A stretch of 28,003 nucleotides of DNA from SVFI01 sp045643145 (GTDB lineage: Bacteria > Bacillota > Clostridia > Lachnospirales > Lachnospiraceae): positions 1 to 28,003 of the forward strand of contig JAZUKG010000141.1 in assembly GCA_045643145.1 (NCBI GenBank), given 5' to 3'. The translations under genes were made by a program, and so were the position numbers. Of the stretch, positions 1 through 5,527 are shown one piece after another (the stretch's first letter is position 1; every line of letters begins with the position of its first letter). The notes below the pieces were generated by a model. The model was not told where the DNA came from. It saw only the letters and a list, made by a program, of their open reading frames with translations, and searched no databases.

Positions 1-1
1 T

Positions 2-700
2 CCGATTAACGGATATTATTCTATTTCTATGAAAGATATTGCAGTGATTAACAAAGCAGTGGGCGGTGTTACCGTAACACTCGATGAAGATTTAACAGAT
101 ATTGATCCGACCTATACAAAGGGAGCGGTTATCGATATAAAAGATAATCAGGCAGAAAAATTTGTCAGAAGTCGTATGGATGTTCAGGATGGTGAGAATA
201 CTTCTCGTATGAGACGTCAGAAACTCTATATGGATGGTCTGATGGCAAAGATTCAATCTCTGGGAGATCAGGATCCGGAGGCTGTTATCAAGGCTTTTGA
301 ACAAATCGATAAGATTGCTATTTCAGATATTAATATGAATGTAATCAGTAAGATTATTAAAAACAAAGCTGAGTATACAGATATGGGAACACTTCAAATA
401 ACCGGAACAAAAGATATTCTGGTAGGAGTAACTGATAATTTGGAACATGCTGCATTCTATGCAGATGAAGCTTCTGTCAAGGAAGCAGTTCTTGCGTTAT
501 ATCCTCTCAAAGCAACCGGCGAAAAGGTTGAAGATGATGAAGATTACGACGATGAGGAATATACAGATGATTATGATGATTCAGATATAGAAGAATCTGA
601 GGAAGCATATGAAGAAGATGAAATCTCAGATGATGATGAAGACTGGGATGAAGAAGATTCGGAAGACGATGAATCGGAAGAAGAATCTGACGAAGAGTAG
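2..700 (+). CDS. LytR-CpsA-Psr (LCP) family protein, C-terminal part
   Basis: The reading frame is open to the left edge of the window, and the first ATG (29) has no ribosome binding site, so this is the 3' part of a longer gene. Residues after that ATG keep the end of an LCP domain: a beta segment (VGGVTVTLDEDL), then the RSRMDVQDGENTSRMRRQ stretch, which carries the arginines that bind the lipid pyrophosphate in this family. LCP proteins are membrane-anchored and transfer glycan polymers from undecaprenyl carriers to the cell wall outside the membrane; that role is inferred from the family. The last 59 residues form an extraordinary tail with 42 Asp/Glu, encoded by GAT/GAA-rich DNA. The gene precedes chain-length and tyrosine-kinase genes of a capsule/EPS locus by 37 bp, which supports the assignment. 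The N-terminal membrane anchor is outside the window. Confidence 0.75.
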   Translation, partial: PINGYYSISMKDIAVINKAVGGVTVTLDEDLTDIDPTYTKGAVIDIKDNQAEKFVRSRMDVQDGENTSRMRRQKLYMDGLMAKIQSLGDQDPEAVIKAFEQIDKIAISDINMNVISKIIKNKAEYTDMGTLQITGTKDILVGVTDNLEHAAFYADEASVKEAVLALYPLKATGEKVEDDEDYDDEEYTDDYDDSDIEESEEAYEEDEISDDDEDWDEEDSEDDESEEESDEE

Positions 701-737
701 AGTAGTTGTGAACTGACACTTAGGAAGGAAGAAATCA

Positions 738-1535
738 ATGGGTCAGCAGACTGATAATTTACAAGTTGCGCAGGCAAATGATGAAATGGAAATCGATTTA
801 ATCGAACTGTTTTATTATTTGAAAGCAAAAATCGTTTTATTGATTGTAGCATTTATTATTGGAATTTTAGTTGCCGGAAGTATAACATATTTTTTGATTG
901 CGCCGAAATATAAAGCGACATCAAAAGTTTATATGGTATCTGCATCGTCAGATTCTCTGGTAAACTTATCAGATTTAAATATTGGTACATCTCTTTCGGC
1001 GGACTATGAAGAGTTATTAAAAATCAGACCGATTTTCGAAGAGATTATTGATGAGCTTGAATTAGAGTATGATTATGAAACATTACTTGGTATGACAAGT
1101 GTAGGTGCAGTTAATAAAACCAGACTTCTCGCTATTACTGTAGAAAGTACAGATCCGCAGGAAGCCAGAGATATAGCAAATGCATTAGCTGATAAGGCAG
1201 TTACATATGTGCCCGAGGTTATGGAAACAGCAACTCCGAATATTGCAGAGCATGCAATTACACCAAAGTTTAAGAGTTCACCAAGTATGGTAAAAAATTC
1301 CATGATTGGCGGAATGCTTGCATTAGTTGTCATTGGTGGTATACTTGTGGTACAATTCCTGATGGATGACACCTTTAAGTCAGCAGATGATGTTGAAAAA
1401 GCTCTTGGTATTATGCCGCTTACCATTATCCCTGAAGGTAACTTAGAGGGAATTGATGATAAGGCAGAAGAAGAAATCAAGAAACAAAAGAAAGCAAGAA
1501 GAAAGAAAAATAAAGGAGGAAAGGACAATGCTTAA
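738..1535 (+). CDS. Wzz/CpsC-type polysaccharide chain-length and kinase-activator protein
   Basis: A 265-residue protein with two membrane segments (about 31-54 and 189-208) flanking an extracytoplasmic domain. The Wzz architecture is clear: an N-terminal cytoplasmic stretch (IDLIELFYYLKAK) leads into TM1, a proline-containing segment (ATPNIAEHAITPKFKSSPS) precedes TM2, and TM2 is followed by VEKALGIMPLTIIPEG and a lysine-rich cytoplasmic tail. In Gram-positive EPS loci such proteins set polymer length and present a cytosolic tail that activates the partner tyrosine kinase. A good Shine-Dalgarno (AGGAAGGAAG, about 722-731) precedes ATG 738. The stop overlaps the next gene by 8 bases, so the pair is translationally coupled. 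Function is inferred from family and context; the polymer is unknown. Confidence 0.85.
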   Translation: MGQQTDNLQVAQANDEMEIDLIELFYYLKAKIVLLIVAFIIGILVAGSITYFLIAPKYKATSKVYMVSASSDSLVNLSDLNIGTSLSADYEELLKIRPIFEEIIDELELEYDYETLLGMTSVGAVNKTRLLAITVESTDPQEARDIANALADKAVTYVPEVMETATPNIAEHAITPKFKSSPSMVKNSMIGGMLALVVIGGILVVQFLMDDTFKSADDVEKALGIMPLTIIPEGNLEGIDDKAEEEIKKQKKARRKKNKGGKDNA

Positions 1536-2292
1536 TCCTGAAAATCAGATTACCATTGGTAATATGCCGGAACTCCCTTATGCGATAGAAGAAGCTGTAA
1601 ACCGTCTTCGTATTAACATCAGTTTCCTTGGTGAAAATGTAAAGAAGATTATGGTAGTATCAACTATGCCGGATGAAGGTAAGAGTTTTGTTACCATTCA
1701 GCTTTGGAGACAGATGGCTCAAGCAGGTGTTGACAGTGTTTTATTAGACGCCGATATGAGAAAAAGTGTTATGGTTGATAAATATGCGATGACACTTCCG
1801 GAAAATTGTGGTAAAATAATCGGTAGTTCTTATTATTTAGCAAATGATATTGATTTAAACAAGGCAGTTTACAAGACTCAGTATGAACATGGTTTTGTAA
1901 TGCCGAATACAGATAATGTTGTAAATCCATCTATTTTATTAGAAAGTGGAAAGTTTGAAGATACTTTAAATGAGCTTGCATCAAACTACAGATATATCTT
2001 TTTAGATGCACCTCCACTTAATTTGGTATCAGATGGTGAACGTATTGGATCGCTTTGCGATGGAGCCATACTCGTAGTTCGAGGTGGTAGTACTCCAAAG
2101 AATATTGTAAAGAACTCAGTAAGACAGTTGGAAAGAGCCGGTTGCCCGGTACTCGGAGTGGTTCTTAACCGTGTTAAGGGTTCAGGAAGTGGCTATTACT
2201 ACAAACAGTATGGTGGTAAATATGGCTACTATGGAAAAGGTTATGGTAAATATGGCTATGGAAATGGCTATGGTTACTATGGCGACAAATAA
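1528..2292 (+). CDS. CpsD/CapB-family autophosphorylating tyrosine kinase
   Basis: The start chosen is ATG 1528, behind AAAGGAGGAAAGG, rather than an in-frame upstream ATG at 1453 that lies wholly inside the preceding gene; this gives 254 residues. BY-kinase motifs are present: Walker A STMPDEGKS (45-53), Walker A' VLLDADMRKS (71-80) and Walker B YIFLDAPPL (156-164). The C-terminus (222-254) is a Gly/Lys/Tyr tail with 13 tyrosines, the usual autophosphorylation cluster but unusually long and regular. The kinase works with the membrane protein encoded just upstream (8-bp overlap) to control EPS/capsule polymerisation and export from the cytoplasmic face. Regulation by tyrosine phosphorylation is family knowledge. 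No separate promoter is seen. Confidence 0.88.
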   Translation: MLNPENQITIGNMPELPYAIEEAVNRLRINISFLGENVKKIMVVSTMPDEGKSFVTIQLWRQMAQAGVDSVLLDADMRKSVMVDKYAMTLPENCGKIIGSSYYLANDIDLNKAVYKTQYEHGFVMPNTDNVVNPSILLESGKFEDTLNELASNYRYIFLDAPPLNLVSDGERIGSLCDGAILVVRGGSTPKNIVKNSVRQLERAGCPVLGVVLNRVKGSGSGYYYKQYGGKYGYYGKGYGKYGYGNGYGYYGDK

Positions 2293-2301
2293 TTTTGGTG
2301 C

Positions 2302-2318
2302 AAACTGCAACGCAGTTT
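2302..2318 (+). promoter_or_regulatory. Short hairpin between the kinase gene and the Lys-rich protein gene
   Basis: A perfect inverted repeat AAACTGC-AAC-GCAGTTT lies 9 bp after the kinase stop codon and ends 33 bp before the next start. No T run follows, so it is unlikely to be a full terminator. It could be an RNA processing or stability element giving the downstream cistron a different expression level, or an operator lying in the spacer of a weak promoter (TTTGGT 2294-2299, 17 bp, TTACAT 2317-2322). Confidence 0.4.
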
Positions 2319-2351
2319 ACATAAAACTTGGGGAAAGGAGGATTTTAACCA

Positions 2352-2807
2352 ATGTTTAAGTCAGTTAAAAAAGTATTAGTAGGTGCATTAGCAGCTTCAT
2401 TATTACTTTCTAATGTTGTTATGGCAGCAGGAAGTGCTACAGAAGCTCCAAAGGCTACAAATACTGGAAAAGCTACTGTTACAGTATCTAAGGATGGTAA
2501 GACAGCTACAGTTAAGTCTGTAAAATCTGTAAAGAATGCAGCTACAATCAACGCTATCAAAGTTGGTGGTAAGGCTGTAAACGTTAAGATTGGTGCTAAC
2601 GCTATCAAAAAAGGTACAAAGAAAGTAACAATCAAAGCTACAAAGAAGGTAACTGTTAACGCTAAGGCTTTCGCTAAGCTTACAAAGAAGCAGAAAGCAG
2701 CTGTTAAGGTTTACTATTCTAAGAAGATGAGCAAAGCTAATGTTAAGACATTAAAGGCTCAGCTTAAGAAAGCCGGAGTAGCAGCAAAGAACATCATTAA
2801 AAAATAA
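2352..2807 (+). CDS. Small secreted lysine-rich protein (LRR-cap-like)
   Basis: A 151-residue protein with a clear signal peptide (MFKSVKKVLVGALAASLLLS, cleavage likely after VVMA, residue 25). The mature part of about 126 residues holds 33 lysines, no arginine or cysteine, and only two acidic residues, so it is strongly cationic. Segments such as KVTVNAKAFAKLTKKQKA and LKAQLKKAG resemble the C-terminal cap of BspA-type (LRR_5) surface proteins, as if only the cap had been kept; that likeness is judged by eye. A strong ribosome binding site (AAAGGAGG, 2334-2341) and a narrow codon set (GCT, AAG, ACA) suggest high expression. It follows the CpsC/CpsD pair, so a role in binding the anionic polymer or the wall is plausible, but the function is unknown. 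Confidence 0.8.
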   Translation: MFKSVKKVLVGALAASLLLSNVVMAAGSATEAPKATNTGKATVTVSKDGKTATVKSVKSVKNAATINAIKVGGKAVNVKIGANAIKKGTKKVTIKATKKVTVNAKAFAKLTKKQKAAVKVYYSKKMSKANVKTLKAQLKKAGVAAKNIIKK

Positions 2808-2830
2808 TTCACGAATGTGAATACTTTTTA
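2807..2830 (+). terminator. Weak intrinsic terminator after the Lys-rich protein gene
   Basis: A stem ATTCAC/GTGAAT with loop GAAT begins at the stop codon and is followed by AC and five T. The six-pair AT-rich stem is weak. It is the first of several hairpins in the gap. Confidence 0.4.
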
Positions 2831-2853
2831 GAGTTCTATCCGGATAGGACCAA

Positions 2854-2877
2854 TAGGCAAGGCAAAAGCCTTGCCTA
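2854..2877 (+). terminator. 10-bp stem-loop, possible terminator or RNA stability hairpin
   Basis: The arms TAGGCAAGGC and GCCTTGCCTA flank an AAAA loop. Only a short T-rich stretch follows (GGTTTCT), so it may be a 3'-end stabilising hairpin rather than an efficient terminator. Confidence 0.5.
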
Positions 2878-2908
2878 ACGGTTTCTATAATATGATGATT
2901 ATTATGAT

Positions 2909-2935
2909 CTGCATCACATGATGCAGTTTTTTTTT
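2909..2935 (+). terminator. Strong intrinsic terminator
   Basis: The stem CTGCATC/GATGCAG with loop ACAT is followed directly by nine T residues. It is the main transcription end of the capsule genes upstream. Confidence 0.85.
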
Positions 2936-2986
2936 GCTATTTACTGCGGCCTTGCCGGCAGTGCAATCAAAAGAATTGCTGTAAAA

Positions 2987-3024
2987 GCAAAAACCCGAAG
3001 ACAGGAAGGTTCTTCGGGTTTTGC
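2987..3024 (+). terminator. Second terminator-like hairpin
   Basis: The core stem CCCGAAGA/TCTTCGGG (2994-3001, 3011-3018) with a 9-base loop is followed by TTTT. The stem can extend outward (GCAAAA/TTTTGC) with one bulged A. Coming 50 bp after a strong terminator, it could end a short separate transcript or act as back-up. Confidence 0.55.
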
Positions 3025-3158
3025 AGTGAAATATAGATATTATTTGGGGATGTGAAATCATTGTTTATACAATGACTTCTATACTATATATCGGCGATTA
3101 TCTGGTTTTAATTAGCAGGTTTTGTGATTTGGGAATAGTTTTTTTGATGAAGATAGGA

Positions 3159-3164
3159 TATAAT
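3159..3164 (+). promoter_or_regulatory. -10 box for the sugar transferase unit
   Basis: TATAAT matches the sigma-A -10 consensus; no good -35 box is present at 16-18 bp (best is TAGTTT, 3136-3141). An RNA starting near 3171 would have a leader of about 100 nt before the sugar transferase start, including the small ORF at 3211. Confidence 0.45.
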
Positions 3165-3210
3165 AGGTAGAAGTATGAATTCCAAATAAAAGGGGAATGG
3201 AAAACGTACT

Positions 3211-3282
3211 ATGAATATAGTTTGTATTAGAAGGTGCAAATTTATTTGCATATTAGAGGAAAACGTATTACATGTATTATGA
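3211..3282 (+). CDS. Possible 23-codon leader peptide overlapping the sugar transferase start
   Basis: ATG 3211 opens a 23-codon frame ending at TGA 3280-3282, overlapping the sugar transferase start by 11 bases in another frame. The peptide would contain three cysteines (MNIVCIRRCKFICI...). Its ribosome binding site is poor: GGGGAA lies 14 bases upstream. The 10-base string GGAAAACGTA occurs just before this start (3199-3208) and again just before the sugar transferase start (3258-3267), which suggests a duplicated initiation region. The frame also crosses the hairpin TGCAAAT/ATTTGCA (3235-3250). This may be translational coupling or chance; confidence is low. Confidence 0.25.
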   Translation: MNIVCIRRCKFICILEENVLHVL

Positions 3283-4675
3283 CTTTGACAACGAAAACAA
3301 ACGGGATGAAATCAATAAGAAAGCGTCTCAAAAGGTATTCCTGAGACGAATCTATATTGCAATCAGTTTGACAATTGCATATATTTCTGCAGTCGCCCTG
3401 TGGTATTACAATGTCGGTGTACATTGGAAAAAGAACTTCGTTGGTTCGAGAACCTTGTTTTTAGTTGGTATTATTTATTGCATCACCTACTGGTTCTTTG
3501 CCAGAATGTATAATGCACATAAAATCGGACTTTACAGGTTGGTTGAACTTTCATTTTCACAGGCACTTGCTTTTGGTATTGCGGATGTGTGCCTGTTTGG
3601 TGCATCCTTTGTTTGGTTCCACAATTTTGAAAAACTTCATATTACATACTTCTTGTTGGCATTTGTTATTCAGATGTTTTCAATCGGAGTGCTGATTTTT
3701 GTATGTAACAGATTCTTTTCAAAACTCGATGAACCCAGAAAAATATGTATTATCCATGGGGATTCTGATTACAAGACTTTGATGGATAAGATGAAAAGAA
3801 TTAAATATCGTTATCGAATTGTAAATACTTTGGATCAGAAAAGCGAACGAAAGAAAATCATGGCTGCAGTTGAAAAGTGTGAGGATTTGTACCTGTATGA
3901 AGTAGACTCGCCTTTGAAAGAAGAACTGATCATGTACTGTAATCGTAGAAGAAAAGAAGTACATGTCAGTTTAAAGATTGAAGAAATCCTACTGAGGGGA
4001 TTTGAAGTATCACATGCTTTTGATACACCATTTGTACGAAATCCGCGAAATGATTCTATGTGGTATTTCCCTATTGTAAAGAGAACCTTTGATTTTTTGG
4101 TATCTTTCATAGCAATTATCATTCTTTCACCGGTATATTTATTAACGGCTATCGCAATTAAGGCCTATGACAGAGGACCGATTCTTTATAAACAGGTGAG
4201 ACTTACCAAAGACGGAAAACGTTTTGAAATTTATAAGTTCAGAAGTATGATTCCGGATGCGGAAAAAGGGAAAGCCAGACTTGCCAGTGCAAACGATGAC
4301 AGAATTACTCCCGTTGGACATTTTATCAGAAAAACCAGAATTGATGAGTTGCCGCAGCTGTTTAATATATTAAAGGGAGATATGTCAATCGTAGGACCGA
4401 GACCGGAAAGACCGGAGATCGCTTCTAAATATGAAGAAAAGATTCCGGAATTCCAAATGCGACTTAAAGTCAAAGCAGGACTTACCGGTTATGCACAGGT
4501 GTATGGAAAATACAATACCACACCGCTAGATAAACTGAAACTTGATTTGATTTATATTACCAATCGTTCGATTGTTATGGATTTAAAGATTATTTTCTAT
4601 ACCCTCAAGATTATCTTTATTCCTGAAAGTACAGAGGGAGTAGAGCAGGGAATGGATACTGCAATGCGTTCATAA
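3272..4675 (+). CDS. WbaP/EpsL-type undecaprenyl-phosphate sugar-1-phosphate transferase
   Basis: A 467-residue polyprenyl glycosyl-1-phosphate transferase that primes polysaccharide synthesis by placing a sugar phosphate on undecaprenyl phosphate at the cytoplasmic face. Four predicted N-terminal TM segments (about 26-48, 60-79, 95-116, 123-146) precede a cytosolic domain (150-265). The catalytic region follows: the membrane segment FDFLVSFIAIIILSPVYLL (273-291), YKFRSM (321-326), RKTRIDELPQ (353-362) with the Asp-Glu pair at 358-359, IVGPRPERPE (373-382) and LTGYAQVYGKY (404-414). The length suits the five-TM WbaP class. The SD AGAGGA lies 11 bases before ATG 3272. It is followed directly by a small membrane protein gene. 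The sugar specificity (Gal-1-P, Glc-1-P or other) cannot be read from sequence. Confidence 0.92.
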   Translation: MYYDFDNENKRDEINKKASQKVFLRRIYIAISLTIAYISAVALWYYNVGVHWKKNFVGSRTLFLVGIIYCITYWFFARMYNAHKIGLYRLVELSFSQALAFGIADVCLFGASFVWFHNFEKLHITYFLLAFVIQMFSIGVLIFVCNRFFSKLDEPRKICIIHGDSDYKTLMDKMKRIKYRYRIVNTLDQKSERKKIMAAVEKCEDLYLYEVDSPLKEELIMYCNRRRKEVHVSLKIEEILLRGFEVSHAFDTPFVRNPRNDSMWYFPIVKRTFDFLVSFIAIIILSPVYLLTAIAIKAYDRGPILYKQVRLTKDGKRFEIYKFRSMIPDAEKGKARLASANDDRITPVGHFIRKTRIDELPQLFNILKGDMSIVGPRPERPEIASKYEEKIPEFQMRLKVKAGLTGYAQVYGKYNTTPLDKLKLDLIYITNRSIVMDLKIIFYTLKIIFIPESTEGVEQGMDTAMRS

Positions 4676-4690
4676 GTGGAGGAATATCGT

Positions 4691-5077
4691 ATGGATCAAA
4701 AAGAACTTTTAGAAAAGTTAGAAAAGGATAGTCAGAAACGTACAATCTGTTCTTTTATTACAGCAGGCTGTGCTGTGTGCGTATTACTGATTGTTTTAAT
4801 AGGTGCAATGCAGATTGTACCAAAGACAGTGGATGCGATGGAAGGCTTGGAAGCAGTATCAAATGATTTGGAAGTGGTATCTAAACAGCTCAGCGATGCA
4901 GATATTGCGGGAATGCTGGATCAGGTAAACGGATTGGTTTCAGATAGCCAGAAGAGTGTAATCCTGGCGATGGAAAAATTGGATGCCATTGATATAGATG
5001 GCATGAATGCAGCAATCAAGGATTTGCATACCGTAATCGAACCATTGGCGAAACTTAATAACTTTTTTTCGAGATAA
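4691..5077 (+). CDS. Small one-TM protein with an extracytoplasmic helical domain
   Basis: ATG 4691 is preferred over a GTG at 4676 because GGAGG (4678-4682) sits 8 bases before it; this gives 128 residues. A charged cytoplasmic start (MDQKELLEKLEKDSQKR) is followed by a TM helix (about 19-43) and then a helical region (VDAMEGLEAVSNDLEVVSKQ and onward to 120) with heptad-like spacing, suggesting a coiled coil outside the cell. I recognise no named family. It begins 15 bp after the sugar transferase stop and shares its terminator, so it is probably co-expressed and may be an assembly partner. The function is unknown. Confidence 0.75.
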   Translation: MDQKELLEKLEKDSQKRTICSFITAGCAVCVLLIVLIGAMQIVPKTVDAMEGLEAVSNDLEVVSKQLSDADIAGMLDQVNGLVSDSQKSVILAMEKLDAIDIDGMNAAIKDLHTVIEPLAKLNNFFSR

Positions 5078-5114
5078 AATATGAAAAGATAAAAACTAGT
5101 ATACAAATATTACG

Positions 5115-5149
5115 CAGAGAAACCCCTAAATTGGTTTCTCTGTTTTTTT
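5115..5149 (+). terminator. Strong intrinsic terminator of the sugar transferase operon
   Basis: The 10-bp stem CAGAGAAACC/GGTTTCTCTG with an 8-base loop is followed by seven T. It isolates the giant surface protein gene from the capsule genes. Confidence 0.92.
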
Positions 5150-5527
5150 GTGGTACATTTTGTGGTATGAGATATGTTAACTTAAAAATAATAAAACAGT
5201 AAATATATACAAAAAATAGTGTTTTTCAATCGAAACGAAACCGTTTAAGATTGTGAAAAGTGTATAAATACACAAAAAAAGGCTGTTTTTGCGTTTTGCG
5301 ATAAATAGGAATTGACTATTATGTAAAGCATGTCTATAATGGGTTTGTGTATAAATTGCACTAAAATTTTTTGTACATAATTAATGTAATTTTTAATTAT
5401 AATTTGTCGAAATTGTCATAAGTACGGTTCGAAAGAGCTAAAATGAGGTTTTGTGAGGAAAAGGATTTTCAAACAGACCTTTGCTAAGGGAGAATGTGAC
5501 GAGGGGCAAAAGTGTAGGAGGAAAAAA
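5150..5527 (+). promoter_or_regulatory. AT-rich control region and long leader of the giant surface protein gene
   Basis: This non-coding stretch has a near-consensus promoter (5312-5340) and a leader of about 180 nt. Upstream of the promoter are the inverted repeats AAACG-AAAC-CGTTT (5233-5246) and GTGTAT-AA-ATACAC (5260-5273). The string GTGTATAAAT from the second recurs at 5347-5356, at the likely transcription start. A further palindrome TACAT-AATTA-ATGTA lies at 5374-5388 in the leader. I see no known riboswitch core. A regulator binding GTGTATAAAT sites is inferred only. Confidence 0.55.
5312..5340 (+). promoter_or_regulatory. Sigma-A promoter of the giant surface protein gene
   Basis: TTGACT (5312-5317), a 17-bp spacer and TATAAT (5335-5340) form a near-perfect housekeeping promoter. 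Transcription should begin near 5347, leaving a leader of about 180 nt before ATG 5528. Confidence 0.85.

Larger units (their letters stand above)
2808..3271. other. Hairpin-rich gap between the Lys-rich protein and sugar transferase genes
   Basis: This 464-bp stretch has no long ORF. It contains, in order, a weak terminator hairpin, the palindrome CTATCCGGATAG (2836-2847), a 10-bp stem-loop (2854-2877), a strong terminator (2909-2935), a GC-rich imperfect hairpin (2944-2961), another terminator-like hairpin (2987-3024), the palindrome TCATTGT-TTAT-ACAATGA (3058-3075), a consensus -10 box (3159-3164) and a possible 23-codon leader ORF (3211-3282). The 3058-3075 palindrome overlaps a possible weak promoter (TTGTTT 3061-3066, 18 bp, TATATA 3085-3090). 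The gap clearly divides two transcription units. A small RNA between the terminators cannot be excluded. Confidence 0.6.

Noticed and set aside
571..852. Antisense serine-rich frame over the LCP acidic tail
   Set aside because: It is the reverse complement of GAT/GAA/TCT-rich coding DNA and has no start signals.
2936..3058. A defined small RNA gene between the terminators
   Set aside because: No promoter with both boxes was found upstream of 2987, so it is kept only as a possibility in the findings.
5231..5246. Catabolite (cre) site in CGAAACGAAACCGTTT
   Set aside because: It does not fit the cre consensus spacing (TGNNANCGNNNNCA), so only an inverted repeat is reported.
5453..5527. GTG 5453 as start of the giant surface protein
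   Set aside because: It has no good ribosome binding site, while ATG 5528 has AGGAGG at 6 bases and begins the signal peptide.
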